DNA of 46,097 nucleotides from Rugamonas violacea (GCF_016461825.1 NZ_JAEMNU010000149.1:11202-57298); one strand, 5' to 3'. Shown: positions 18,620-28,208, counted from the first letter of the stretch. The notes: generated by a model from the sequence alone, not told the origin. Translations and numbers: made by a program.

Positions 18620-21415
18620 ATGATGATAGAAACAATCTTGTCCCGTTCGCTGCGCCTGACCTTCGCCGGCGGCCTGGCCCTGTCGATGCACGCCGCCCTG
18701 GCCCAGGAAGCCGGCGAGAGCATGCAGCGGGTCGAAATCACCGGCTCCAGCATCAAGCGCATCGCCGCCGAGTCCTCGCTGCCGGTGCAATCGTTCAGCC
18801 AGAAGGACATCAAGAAATCCGGCGTCAGCACGGTCACCGACTTCATCCAGCAGATGCCGGCGATGCAGGGCTTCTCGGTGGCGGCCGACTCGATCGGCGG
18901 CGGCGGCGGCGGCGTCACCACCGCCTCCATCCACGGCATCGGCGCGCCCTACACGCTGGTGTTGCTGAACGGCCGCCGCGTCGCCGCCTCCAACTCGGGC
19001 AGCACCATCGACCTGAACTCGATCCCCTTGTCGGCCATCGAACGGGTCGAAGTGCTGACCGACGGCGCCTCGGCGCTGTACGGCTCGGACGCCATCGCCG
19101 GCGTCGTCAACTTCATCCTGAAAAAAGGCGCCGCGCCGTGGGAAGTCAACGCCAAGCTGGCCACGCCGCAGAAAGCCGGCGGCCGCAGCCAGGCCATCAG
19201 CATCAGCAAGGGTTTCGGCGACCTGGAGGACGACGGCTACAGCGTCTTCGTCTCGCTCAGCCACGACGAACAGAAACAGCTCAAGGCCGCGCAGCGCGAC
19301 TTCGCCAAGACCGGCATGATCGACTTCACCGACCCGGCCAACGGCCGCGCGCTGCAGTTCCTCAACGGCTCCTCGCGCGCCATCCCGGCCAACGCCGCCG
19401 TCAACTACACCGGCGCCGACGGCAAAAGCCGCACCGCCAACCTGAACCCCTACGCGCTGATCAACGGCAAGTGCGCGCCGGCCAACGTCGACGCCTTCGG
19501 CGACGGCCAGTGCTACTACGACTACACCTCGACCATCGAGATCAACCCGGAGCAGAGCCGCGACGCCCTGTTCAGCTCGGGCGGCATGAAACTGGGCAAC
19601 ACCGGCTTCAAGGCCTTCTACGACCTGGCCTACACCGAGGCCAAGATCGTCGCCAGCATCGCGCCCTACCCGGCCGACTTCGCCCTGTCGACGTCGTCGC
19701 CGCTGTTCGGCAAATACATCAAGCCCTACCTGACGCCCGAGCAGATCGCCGGCGTCAGCTCGGTGACCGCCAAGTACCGCCTGTACGAGATGGGCAACCG
19801 TGGCTACGACTACGGCACCAAGGCCACCCACCTGGTGGCCGGCGTCGACGGCGGCGCCTTCGGCTGGGACCTCAACGCCGCGCTCAGCTATTCGAAGAAC
19901 CAGCAGCAGCAGGTCTACCTCGGCGGCTTCCCGCTCGACAAACAATTCAACGCCCTGATCGACAGCGGCAGCTTCGACCCCTTCGCCTACGCCCCCGGCC
20001 AAATGCCGCAGAGCATGCGCGCGGCCCTCAACGCGACCGGTTTCAGCGGCCGCTACAACACCCAGACCGTGCTCATGAAGGGCGTCGACGCGCGCGCCTC
20101 GCGCGAAGCCTTCCAGCTGCCGGGCGGCGGCGCCATGCTCGGCGTCGGCGCCGACTACCGCCGCAACAGCTTCAAGACCGAGCAGGCCGACGTCGCCAAG
20201 CAGGCCGGCATCCTGTTCGACAGCGCCCAGGCCGACAATAGCTACCAGCGCAGCAACGCCGGCGCCTATGCCGAGCTGATCCTGCCGCTGAGCAAGAAAC
20301 TGGAAATCACCACCTCGCTGCGCTACGACAGCATCGGCGCCGTCGACAACCAGCTCAGCGGCCAGCGCATCGGCCAAACACAGAGCGCCGGCACCTACAA
20401 GGTCAGCGCCAAATACGCGCCGGCCAGCAAGCTGATGCTGCGCGCCGCCACCGGCACCGGCTTCCGCGCCGCCAGCATGAGCGAGATCGCCGGCCCGCTG
20501 GAGGACTTCGGTGTCACCGGCGGCACCTACGCCTGCCCGCTGACGGCGGCCAACGGCATGGCCGGCCATCCGCTGGCCAAATACTGCGAGGCCGGCCGCA
20601 GCCAGTTTGAAATGGTCCAGGTCGGCACCCCCGAACTGAAACCCGAGCACTCCAAGCAATGGTCGATGGGCGCCGTGTTCGAGGCCGACGGCGGCGTCAG
20701 CCTGTCGCTCGATCTGTGGAATGTGCAAATCAGCGACCAGGTCAGCACCGCCAGCGAGGGTCTCATCATCGCCAACCCGGCGCAGTACGCCAATTTGTTT
20801 ACCACCAAGCACATCAGCTCGACCGGACTGGACGTGCTGGCCATCATCAAGCGCCCGGTCAACATCGGCAAAGTGGAAAATCGCGGCATCGACTACGACC
20901 TGACGCAAAAGATCCGCCTGTTCGACGGCAAGCTGAGCAACCGCCTGGCCGGCACCTACCTGCTGCGCTCGCAATACACCCGTCCGGGTACCAGCGACCA
21001 GTGGGAAACCAGCCTGAACCGCTACGGTTCGGACGACGCGGTCAGCTTCCGCCACATCGTCAAGGCCAGCAGCTCGTTTGAAGCGGCGCGCTGGACCCAC
21101 ACCTTGAGCGCCAGCTACCGCAACGGCTACACCGACAAGCCGCAGAACGCCGAGGACTGCGCCGTCACCACCGCCGACGCCGCCCAGGAATGCTACGCCA
21201 TCACGCTGCAGGTGCCGAGCTACACCACCTTCGACTGGCAGAGCGCGTTCCGGCCGATGAAGAACCTGGAAGTGACGGCCGGCGTGCTGAACCTGTTCGA
21301 CCGCAATCCGCCCTTCAGCCTGCGCAACACCGGCTCGCACCAGATCGGCTACAACCCGTCCTACTCCAGCGCCATGGGGCGCAGCTTCTACCTGAGCGGC
21401 GCCTACAAGTTCTAA
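18620..21415 (+). CDS. TonB-dependent outer-membrane receptor 1
   Basis: Outer-membrane active importer energised by TonB-ExbBD. The 931-residue product has a signal peptide (1-28, cut in HAALA-QE), then a plug domain: VEITGSSIKRIAAE, SIHGIGAPYTLVLLNGRR and VLTDGASALYGSDAIAGVVN. A 22-strand barrel follows, ending in YLSGAYKF with the expected terminal Phe. Three Cys pairs lie in predicted extracellular loops (GKCAPAN...GQC; YACPLT...KYC; EDC...QEC). The start at 18620 aligns with the MMxET start of the other three receptors here; an ATG at 18602 would add six residues. It is very similar throughout to receptor 3 (25399-28191). Substrate unknown; the divergent peptide-type ABC importer makes peptides the best guess. 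Confidence 0.93.
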   Translation: MMIETILSRSLRLTFAGGLALSMHAALAQEAGESMQRVEITGSSIKRIAAESSLPVQSFSQKDIKKSGVSTVTDFIQQMPAMQGFSVAADSIGGGGGGVTTASIHGIGAPYTLVLLNGRRVAASNSGSTIDLNSIPLSAIERVEVLTDGASALYGSDAIAGVVNFILKKGAAPWEVNAKLATPQKAGGRSQAISISKGFGDLEDDGYSVFVSLSHDEQKQLKAAQRDFAKTGMIDFTDPANGRALQFLNGSSRAIPANAAVNYTGADGKSRTANLNPYALINGKCAPANVDAFGDGQCYYDYTSTIEINPEQSRDALFSSGGMKLGNTGFKAFYDLAYTEAKIVASIAPYPADFALSTSSPLFGKYIKPYLTPEQIAGVSSVTAKYRLYEMGNRGYDYGTKATHLVAGVDGGAFGWDLNAALSYSKNQQQQVYLGGFPLDKQFNALIDSGSFDPFAYAPGQMPQSMRAALNATGFSGRYNTQTVLMKGVDARASREAFQLPGGGAMLGVGADYRRNSFKTEQADVAKQAGILFDSAQADNSYQRSNAGAYAELILPLSKKLEITTSLRYDSIGAVDNQLSGQRIGQTQSAGTYKVSAKYAPASKLMLRAATGTGFRAASMSEIAGPLEDFGVTGGTYACPLTAANGMAGHPLAKYCEAGRSQFEMVQVGTPELKPEHSKQWSMGAVFEADGGVSLSLDLWNVQISDQVSTASEGLIIANPAQYANLFTTKHISSTGLDVLAIIKRPVNIGKVENRGIDYDLTQKIRLFDGKLSNRLAGTYLLRSQYTRPGTSDQWETSLNRYGSDDAVSFRHIVKASSSFEAARWTHTLSASYRNGYTDKPQNAEDCAVTTADAAQECYAITLQVPSYTTFDWQSAFRPMKNLEVTAGVLNLFDRNPPFSLRNTGSHQIGYNPSYSSAMGRSFYLSGAYKF

Positions 21416-21440
21416 GCCCGCCACCGTTGCAATCCCCTCC

Positions 21441-21461
21441 GCCGCCGGCCCGTCCGGCGGC
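21441..21461 (+). terminator. GC hairpin after TBDT 1
   Basis: GCCGCCGG-CCCGT-CCGGCGGC, perfect 8-bp stem, 25 nt past the stop. No U-run follows, so it is an mRNA 3'-end hairpin or weak terminator. Some read-through to TBDT 2 is possible. Confidence 0.4.
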
Positions 21462-21574
21462 GTGCCGGCATGGCCGCGCGTCCCACCCTATCCGAATTCA
21501 TTGCCACACACCAACGACTTTCGCACCGCGTCGTGTCGCGCCGTTGTATTTAAACAAATACTAAGCTTTCACAA

Positions 21575-21604
21575 TTGACAGCCATGGCGCGGCGATGGTT
21601 CCAT
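21575..21604 (+). promoter_or_regulatory. Promoter candidate of TBDT 2
   Basis: A perfect TTGACA (21575-21580) with a poor -10 (TTCCAT, 21599-21604) at 18 nt. A 7-bp palindrome GCGATGG-TT-CCATCGC overlaps the -10, so the site may be operator-controlled. The leader would be about 120 nt. Confidence 0.3.
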
Positions 21605-21728
21605 CGCAGCATTGAAAGCGCTTCCACTTCTTTCAACCACCGTCTTACACCACGCATGCCGGCGTATCGGGTGCTGCTGGGAAAGCTTATAAAAAATCAC
21701 GCTACATTTACTTTTTGGAGTTTGGGCA

Positions 21729-24407
21729 ATGATGAAAGAAACACTGTTAAGCCGTTCCATCCGCAACATCTGCGCCGGCGGCCTGGCCGCCGCCAGCCTG
21801 TTGGCGCAGCCGGCCATGGCGCAGGACGCCCCGGCCGAAGGCAAGATGCAACGCATCGAAGTGACCGGCTCGTCGATCAAGCGCCTGGTGTCGGAGACGG
21901 CCAACCCGCTGAGCATCATCAAGGCCGACGAGTTCATCAAGCAGGGTCTGACCACCGCCGCCGAGGTGCTCGACCGCATCCCGTCGAACGGTTCCAGCAT
22001 GGGCGCCGGCAACGCCGTCGGCGGCAACTCCAGCGGCCTGCCCACCGGCGGCCAGGCCTCGGCCGACTTGCGCGGCCTGGGCGGCGACAAGACCCTGGTG
22101 CTGCTCAACGGCCGCCGCCTGGCCAACCATCCCTACGACGGCGCCAGCGTCGACCTGAACATCATCCCGATCACCGCGCTCGACCGCGTCGAAGTGCTGC
22201 GCGACGGCGCCTCGGCCATCTACGGCACCGACGCCATCGGCGGCGTGATCAACTTCATCACCAAGCGCTCGGTCAACACCACCACCATCACCGGCGAGGT
22301 GGTGCGGCCGAAGAAGGACGGCGGCGGCGAGAAGCGGCTCAACCTGTCGAGCGGCATCGGCAATCTGGACAAGGACGGCTGGAACCTGTTCGGCGTGGCC
22401 GACTACCACAAGCAAACCGTGCTGACCTCGCAACAACGCGAGTTCTCCAAGACCGGCGTGATCCCCGAGCACGGCGTCTTCCTCACCAGCGGCACCACCT
22501 TCCCCGGCAACTACAACGATGCCAAGGCCGGCATCTCGGGCAACCCCGGCTTCGCCAGCGGCTGCCTGCCGCCGCTGTCGGTGCCGCGCGCCGACGGCAT
22601 TTGCCGCCAGGATTACACGCGGCAGATCGACGATCTGCCGGAACAGGAAACCACCGCCTTCTTCGGCAAGGGCACCTTCAAGCTGGGCGAGGACCACACC
22701 GGCTCGATCGAGTTCCTGCACGCCGAGAACAAGGTGATGTCGCGCACCGCGCCGCCGCCGCAGACCGGACTGGAGCTGCCGAAGAGCAGCAAATACTATC
22801 CGGGCAACTCGGGCGGCGTGCCGGCCCAACCCGGCCTGTCGGGCGAGCCCTTATCGGTCAATTGGCGGCCAATCGAGGCCGGCCAGCGCCGCATCGACTC
22901 CAAGGGCGAGGCCGACCGCCTGGTCGGCTCGCTCGAAGGCGAACTGGCCGGCTGGGACTACAAGACCGGCCTGAGCTACTCGGTCAGCAAGTCGGCGGAG
23001 GACTTCACCGGCGGCTATGTCAAGGATTCCTCCTTCGCCGACGGCGTGCGCAACGGCATCCTCAACCCCTTCGGCCTGCAGGACGCCGCCGGCAAGGCCT
23101 ATCTGGACTCGACCGCCCTGCGCGGCGAGGTGCAGAGCGCCAAGGACACCGTCACCGGCTTCGACCTGAAGGCCAGCCGCGAATTGATGGACCTGCCCGG
23201 CGGCAAACTGGCGGTCGCCTTCGGCACCGAGCTGCGCCACCAAAAGGCCGACTTCAACGTCAACCGCGACATCGCCGGCCAGGCCACCAGCTCCGGCCTG
23301 TCCGGTTCGCTGTCGAAATCCGGCTCACGCAACATCAAGGCGGTGTTCGGCGAAGTCAACCTGCCGCTGATCAAGGACCTGGAAGTGAGCTTCGCCGCCC
23401 GCTTCGATGACTACAGCGACGTCGGCAGCACCACCAACCCGAAACTGGGCCTGCGCTACCAACCGAGCAAGGAAGTGGTGCTGCGCGGTTCGGCCAGCAC
23501 CGGCTTCCGCGCGCCGACCTTGTTCGAAAAGAACGCGCCGCCGTCGAAGAACGACACCAACAACGAGTACAACGACCCCATCCTGTGCCCGGGCGGCAAT
23601 TTGGTTTTGCCGCTGGGTAATCCGCTGCGCGACTGCAATCTGCAACAGTTCAAGCTGCAGGGCGGCAACGCCAACCTGAAGCCGGAGAAATCGACCACCT
23701 TCGCCTTCGGCGTGGTGCTGGAACCGATCAAGGAAGCGACCTTGACCATCGACTACTGGAACATCCACCTGAAGGACAAGATCGGCGCGCTGCCCGAGGC
23801 GACCCTCTACAACCTGGACAACTTCCCCAAATATAAGCTCAAATTCCTGCGCAATGCCGACGGCACGCCCTACGCCGTCGAGGACTTGAACGAGAACCTG
23901 GGCGAAGTCAAGACCGACGGCGTCGACCTGAGCCTGATGCTGCGCCTGCCGCGCTCGGAGTACGGCAACTTCACCTTCACCCTGGACGGCACCTACGTCC
24001 ACAAGTACGACTACCAGAACGAGCGCAACGGTGAGTTCAAGCACAACGTCGGCAACTACGGCGACGACCGTCCGGTGTTCCGCTGGAAGCACAACGCCGC
24101 GCTGAACTGGCGCCTGGGCGACTGGAGCGCGACGCTGGCGCAATCCTACAAGTCCTCCTACACCGACCAGAACCCGGCATCGGTACCCAAGCAATTCCAC
24201 CACGACGTCTCCTCCTACAGCCTGTGGAACCTGTCGGGCAGCTATGCCGGCGTCAAGGGCCTGGTGCTGACGGCCGGCGTCAAGAACCTGCTCGACAAGG
24301 AACCGCCGTTCTCCAACCAGGGCACCCTGTTCCAGAAGGGCTACGACCCGCGCTTCACCGACGCGGTCGGCCGTGCCCTGTATCTGCGCGGCAGCTATAG
24401 CTTCTAA
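21729..24407 (+). CDS. TonB-dependent outer-membrane receptor 2
   Basis: TBDT of 892 residues. Signal peptide 1-31 (cut in PAMA-QD). The plug has IEVTGSSIKRLVSE, SADLRGLGGDKTLVLLNGRR and VLRDGASAIYGTDAIGGVIN. The long barrel includes the conserved GGNANLKPEKSTTFAFG segment and ends YLRGSYSF. It starts with the shared MMKETLLSRS leader, with GGAG seven to eight bases upstream of the ATG, so the start is firm. It is more distant from receptors 1 and 3 than they are from each other. A strong terminator follows. Tandem position in the cluster suggests a related but different substrate; none can be assigned. Confidence 0.93.
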   Translation: MMKETLLSRSIRNICAGGLAAASLLAQPAMAQDAPAEGKMQRIEVTGSSIKRLVSETANPLSIIKADEFIKQGLTTAAEVLDRIPSNGSSMGAGNAVGGNSSGLPTGGQASADLRGLGGDKTLVLLNGRRLANHPYDGASVDLNIIPITALDRVEVLRDGASAIYGTDAIGGVINFITKRSVNTTTITGEVVRPKKDGGGEKRLNLSSGIGNLDKDGWNLFGVADYHKQTVLTSQQREFSKTGVIPEHGVFLTSGTTFPGNYNDAKAGISGNPGFASGCLPPLSVPRADGICRQDYTRQIDDLPEQETTAFFGKGTFKLGEDHTGSIEFLHAENKVMSRTAPPPQTGLELPKSSKYYPGNSGGVPAQPGLSGEPLSVNWRPIEAGQRRIDSKGEADRLVGSLEGELAGWDYKTGLSYSVSKSAEDFTGGYVKDSSFADGVRNGILNPFGLQDAAGKAYLDSTALRGEVQSAKDTVTGFDLKASRELMDLPGGKLAVAFGTELRHQKADFNVNRDIAGQATSSGLSGSLSKSGSRNIKAVFGEVNLPLIKDLEVSFAARFDDYSDVGSTTNPKLGLRYQPSKEVVLRGSASTGFRAPTLFEKNAPPSKNDTNNEYNDPILCPGGNLVLPLGNPLRDCNLQQFKLQGGNANLKPEKSTTFAFGVVLEPIKEATLTIDYWNIHLKDKIGALPEATLYNLDNFPKYKLKFLRNADGTPYAVEDLNENLGEVKTDGVDLSLMLRLPRSEYGNFTFTLDGTYVHKYDYQNERNGEFKHNVGNYGDDRPVFRWKHNAALNWRLGDWSATLAQSYKSSYTDQNPASVPKQFHHDVSSYSLWNLSGSYAGVKGLVLTAGVKNLLDKEPPFSNQGTLFQKGYDPRFTDAVGRALYLRGSYSF

Positions 24408-24443
24408 GCGACGCGCCTGAGGCGCCCGCCCTGCCCGCCCCCG

Positions 24444-24487
24444 GGGGCCGGCGACGTTCCGTCCGGAACGCCGCCGGCCCCTTTTTT
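24444..24487 (+). terminator. Rho-independent terminator of TBDT 2
   Basis: GGGGCCGGCG-ACGTTCC / GGAACG-CCGCCGGCCCC, a long stem with small bulges and a GTCC loop, followed by six T (24482-24487). Very stable and correctly placed 40-80 nt after the stop. Confidence 0.85.
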
Positions 24488-24489
24488 CA

Positions 24490-24824
24490 TGCCCGATCAC
24501 CCAGACCGGCGATCCGCGCAAGGCCTATTGCAAACCGGGCTCGTCCGAGTGCGGCCTGCTGACCAACGGCAACCCGGCGAGCGGCGCCAACGCGCTCAAG
24601 GCCGAGGAATCGAAACAAGCCTCGAATACGTCACGCTCGACTACCAGTTGAAGGCCAACTACGTGAAGAACCTGAGCGTCACGGCCGGCATCAAGAACCT
24701 GCTCAAGCAAGGTCCACCTTTCTCGGTGCGCAACTCCGGCGGCGGCAACCAGGTGGGCTACGACGGCCGCTACGCCGCCCCGTTGGGCCGCCAGTTCTAC
24801 CTGGTGGCCGGCTAGCAGTTCTAA
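24490..24824 (+). pseudogene. Remnant of a fourth cluster TBDT (internal deletion, frameshift, nonsense codon)
   Basis: Two pieces of a TBDT barrel lie in different frames. In the frame of 24490, CPITQTGDPRKAYC and then LLTNGNPASGANALKAEESKQ (read as LTNGNPASGANALKAEESK) match the segment near the NANLKPEKS motif of intact receptors. From about 24610 the frame of 24489 gives LEYVTLDYQLKANYVKNLSV, AGIKNLLKQGPPFSVRNSG and GRQFYLVAG. This is the end of a barrel, where TAG (24813-24815) replaces the usual Tyr codon before QF-stop. The plug, signal peptide and most barrel strands are missing. It sits directly after the TBDT 2 terminator and has its own terminator, consistent with decay of a tandem copy. 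Confidence 0.85.
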
Positions 24825-24897
24825 GTCCCCCGACGCCGTCCGCGACGCGCCGCGACGCGTCGTCGAAGCCGACGGCGGCGCGCGGCCCCCCTTGCCC

Positions 24898-24934
24898 AAA
24901 CGACCCGGCCGCCGACGCGCCCGGGTCGTTTTTT
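24898..24934 (+). terminator. Rho-independent terminator behind the TBDT remnant
   Basis: AAACGACCCGG (24898-24908) / CCGGGTCGTTT (24921-24931), 11 bp perfect, then T to 24934. It survives although the gene it served is broken. Confidence 0.85.
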
Positions 24935-25264
24935 CTTGCCGTTTCGGCTCATCGGCGGGGCATTTTCCCGCCTCTCGAAACATAAAAACAATATTGATCA
25001 ATAAGCAGCAATTACTGGCCATTGTCGCAAAAAAGTAACGCGCAGCTGGTGGAAAAATCAAGCAACGGGGGTTTTCCTACTGCACCAACAATGCTCCGTC
25101 AAGTCGGATAGTCACCTTACAAACAACTACATATATGATTTTTAAACAAATAAATATCCGCACAATCGCTAAAATACAAAATTAGAGCGCAAACGCACAA
25201 ACTTGGTGCATAAAAAACTGGCATGGAAACGATGTCAAATACACATCGCCGCAAATTTTCCAGA
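24935..25264. other. AT-rich gene-free stretch before TBDT 3
   Basis: Markedly lower GC than the surroundings. A minus-strand open frame (25117-25374) has no recognisable features and overlaps the TBDT 3 promoter, so it is not called. No other element is seen. Confidence 0.4.
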
Positions 25265-25293
25265 TTGACACCATGGGTGCTGGATGATTTGAT
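25265..25293 (+). promoter_or_regulatory. Promoter of TBDT 3
   Basis: TTGACA (25265-25270, perfect) and TTTGAT (25288-25293, four of six) at the ideal 17-nt spacing. The leader would be about 100 nt. Confidence 0.5.
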
Positions 25294-25398
25294 AGCCACT
25301 TGAAAAAACATTTGCCGTTTTTTCAATGGTGGTGGTTCAAGCACCAAAAAATAACAATAATCGCCCGCGTTCATGGTTTTATATTGGGAGTTCTAAAA

Positions 25399-28191
25399 AT
25401 GATGATGGAAACAGTGTTGTCCCGTTCCGTACGCCTGATTTGCGCCAGCGGCTTGGCGCTGGGAATGCATGCGGCATACGCGCAAGAAGTTGCAAAAGAG
25501 TCGATCCAACGGGTCGAAATCACCGGTTCGAGTATCAAACGCATTGCCGCCGAGGCATCCCTGCCGGTGCAATCGTTCAGCCAAAAAGACATCCAGCGCA
25601 GCGGCGTGACCTCGGTCACCGACTTCATCCAGCAATTGCCAGTGATGCAAGGTTTCACCGTGGCGGCCGATTCGGTCGGCGGCGGCGGCGGCGGCATCAC
25701 CACCGCCTCCATCCACGATGTGGGCGAGGCCTACACCCTGGTGCTGTTGAACGGCCGCCGCATGGCGCCGGCCACTTCCGGCACCACCATCGACATCAAC
25801 TCCATCCCGCTGTCGGCCGTTGAGCGCATCGAAGTGCTGACCGACGGCGCCTCGGCGCTGTACGGCGCCGACGCCATCGCCGGCGTGGTCAACTTCATCC
25901 TGAAAAAAGGCGCCGCGCCGCTGCAGATCGACGCCAAGTACAGCAAGCCGCAAAGCCCTGGCGCCAAGGACAAGACGGTCAGCATCAGCAAAGGCTTCGG
26001 CGACATCGACGAAGACGGCTACTCGGTCTTCCTGGCGGCCAGCCACCAGGAAACCGAACGTCTGAAAGGCTTCCAGCGCGACTTCGCCAAGACCGGCATC
26101 ATCAACTTCAACGACCCGGTCACCGGCAAGCCGCTGCAGTTCTTCAACGGTTCCTCGCGCTCGATCCCGCCGAACGTCACCATCCGCTACAAGGATGCCG
26201 CCAACGCCAACAAATCGGTCAACGTCAACCCTTACCTGCAGATCAACGGCAAGTGCCCGGCCCGCCACGTCGACCTGGGCGACGGTCAGTGCACCTTCGA
26301 TTACACCAGCTCGGTGGAAATCGCCCCCGAGATCCAGCGCGACAGCTTCTACGGCTCCGGCAGCATCAAGCTGGGCAACAGCGGCTTCAAGGCGTTCACC
26401 GACGTTTCGCTGAACGACTCGCACGTCTACGCCAACATCGCCGCCTACCCGGCCGAGTTCTCGCTGGCCAAGGGCACGCCGCTGTTCAACAAATACGTCG
26501 CGCCTTACCTGACGGCAGCGCAATTGGCCGGCATGACCTCGGCCACGGTGAAATACCGCCTGCAGGATCTGGGCGGCCGCGCCTACGATTACCAGAGCAA
26601 AACCACGCATATCGTCGCCGGTATCGACGGCAACGCCTTCGGCTGGGACGTCAACGGCGCCTTCACCTTCTCGGAAAACAAATCGCCGACCAACTACGTC
26701 GGCGGCTTCCCGCTGGCCGACAAGTTCAACGCGGCATTGTCGAACGGCTCGATCGACCCGTTCCCGTACGCGCTGGGTGAAATGCCGTCGGCCATGAAGG
26801 ACGCGCTGAAGGGCACCCAGTACGTCGGCAACTACAGCAACACCGAGATCAAGATGAAGGGCTTCGACGTGCACGGCTCGCACGACCTGTTCACCTTGCC
26901 TGCCGGCAAGTCGCAGATCGCCGTCGGCGCCGACTACCGCACCACCAGCTACTCGGAAAAGGGCAACGCCGCCGTCAGCCATTCGGAAATCCTGTTCGAC
27001 GACGACCAAGCCTCCTTCGACTACAAGCGCAGCAACAGCGGCGCCTTCTCCGAAGTGCTGGTGCCGGTCATGAAGGACCTGGAAATCACCGGTTCGCTGC
27101 GCTATGACCGCGTCAGCAAGCTGACCGACAATCTGAAGGGTGGCAACACCGGCAACGACCAGTCGGCCACCACCTACAAGATCAGCACCCGCTACCAGCC
27201 GGTCAAGTCGCTGCTGTTCCGCGCCGCCTACGGCACCGGTTTCAAAGCCGCCAGCATGAAGGAAATCGGTCAGCCGCAGGCCGACTTCGGCGTCACCGGC
27301 GGCACCTACAACTGCCCGCTGAGCGCCGCCAACGGTCTGGCCAACCATCCGCTGGCACAGTACTGCGACACCCGCGGTCAATTGGAAGTGTTCAAAGGCG
27401 GCAACGCCGACCTGAAGCCGGAAAAATCCAAGCAATACTCGTTCGGCATGGTGTTCGAGCCGGCCGGCGGCTTCAGCGCCAAGCTGGACTTCTGGAACGT
27501 CGAGATCCGTGACGCCGTCACCAGCGTCAGCGAGTCGCTGATCGCCAGCCAGCCGAACAAGTACCTGAGCCTGTACACCACCAAGACCAAGGCGTCGACC
27601 GGCATCAAGTCGCTGGCCATCATCCTGGCGCCGATCAACATCGGCCGCCAAGAGAACCAGGGTATCGACTATGACCTGATGTACCGTAGCAAGATCGGCG
27701 ACGGCAAGCTGACCGCCCGTCTGGCCGGCACCTACATGCTCAAGTCGCGCTACACCACGCCGGGCACCAGCGATCAGTGGGAAACCAGCCTGAACGAATA
27801 CGGCAGCGACGACAAGGTCAGCTTCCGCAACGTTCTGAAGGCTTCGGGCACCTACGAAATCGGCGCCTTCACCCACACCCTGACGGCCAACTACCGCAAC
27901 GGCTACAAGGACAAGCACCACGACATCGACAACTGCGCCGTCAATACCAATGACGCGGCACAGGATTGCGTCGACGTGCAACTGCAGATCCCGAGCTATA
28001 CGACCCTGGACTTCCAAACCCAGTACAAGGTCATGCAGAACTTCGAGCTGACCGCCGGCATCAACAACCTGGCCGACCGCACCCCGCCGCTGTCGCTGCG
28101 CAACACCGGCTCGCACCAGCTGGGCTACGATCCGCGCTACGCCAGCGCGGTCGGTCGCACCTTCTACCTGAGCGGCTCGTACAAGTTCTAA
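25399..28191 (+). CDS. TonB-dependent outer-membrane receptor 3 (close paralog of receptor 1)
   Basis: TBDT of 930 residues, almost the same length as receptor 1 and similar along the whole chain. Both share GSSIKRIAAE, SLPVQSFSQKDI, GGGGGG, TASIH, DGASALYG, DAIAGVVNFILKKGAAP, FAKTGIINF/FAKTGMIDF, ending YLSGSYKF. The same three loop Cys pairs are conserved (GKCPAR...GQC; YNCPLS...QYC; DNC...QDC). Signal peptide 1-28 (HAAYA-QE). The start is the first of three consecutive ATGs (25399), with GGAG about 8 nt upstream; earlier in-frame ATGs (25300) precede the ribosome site and are not used. A strong bidirectional terminator follows. Probably from duplication of receptor 1 or its ancestor. Confidence 0.93.
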   Translation: MMMETVLSRSVRLICASGLALGMHAAYAQEVAKESIQRVEITGSSIKRIAAEASLPVQSFSQKDIQRSGVTSVTDFIQQLPVMQGFTVAADSVGGGGGGITTASIHDVGEAYTLVLLNGRRMAPATSGTTIDINSIPLSAVERIEVLTDGASALYGADAIAGVVNFILKKGAAPLQIDAKYSKPQSPGAKDKTVSISKGFGDIDEDGYSVFLAASHQETERLKGFQRDFAKTGIINFNDPVTGKPLQFFNGSSRSIPPNVTIRYKDAANANKSVNVNPYLQINGKCPARHVDLGDGQCTFDYTSSVEIAPEIQRDSFYGSGSIKLGNSGFKAFTDVSLNDSHVYANIAAYPAEFSLAKGTPLFNKYVAPYLTAAQLAGMTSATVKYRLQDLGGRAYDYQSKTTHIVAGIDGNAFGWDVNGAFTFSENKSPTNYVGGFPLADKFNAALSNGSIDPFPYALGEMPSAMKDALKGTQYVGNYSNTEIKMKGFDVHGSHDLFTLPAGKSQIAVGADYRTTSYSEKGNAAVSHSEILFDDDQASFDYKRSNSGAFSEVLVPVMKDLEITGSLRYDRVSKLTDNLKGGNTGNDQSATTYKISTRYQPVKSLLFRAAYGTGFKAASMKEIGQPQADFGVTGGTYNCPLSAANGLANHPLAQYCDTRGQLEVFKGGNADLKPEKSKQYSFGMVFEPAGGFSAKLDFWNVEIRDAVTSVSESLIASQPNKYLSLYTTKTKASTGIKSLAIILAPINIGRQENQGIDYDLMYRSKIGDGKLTARLAGTYMLKSRYTTPGTSDQWETSLNEYGSDDKVSFRNVLKASGTYEIGAFTHTLTANYRNGYKDKHHDIDNCAVNTNDAAQDCVDVQLQIPSYTTLDFQTQYKVMQNFELTAGINNLADRTPPLSLRNTGSHQLGYDPRYASAVGRTFYLSGSYKF

Positions 28192-28208
28192 GCACTTGAC
28201 GCTTGAGT

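Larger units (their letters stand above)
21416..21728. other. Intergenic region between TBDT 1 and TBDT 2
   Basis: Contains a perfect 8-bp GC hairpin (21441-21461) behind TBDT 1. There is also a 6-bp inverted repeat GTATTT-AAAC-AAATAC (21546-21561), a TTGACA promoter candidate, a GCGATGG-TT-CCATCGC palindrome (21592-21607) and a TTGAAAG/CTTTCAA hairpin (21612-21636). No gene seen. Confidence 0.55.

Noticed and set aside
18497..21424. 975-, 1040- and 1060-codon minus-strand frames opposite TBDT 1 (18497-21424), TBDT 3 (25393-28515) and TBDT 4 (42836-46018)
   Set aside because: Mirror frames of the receptors. Their Val/Ala/Gly/Asp-rich translations resemble each other only because the receptor genes do.
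21190..21564. Frame running from the TBDT 1 end into the gap
   Set aside because: Off-frame shadow of the receptor C-terminus, no start signal.
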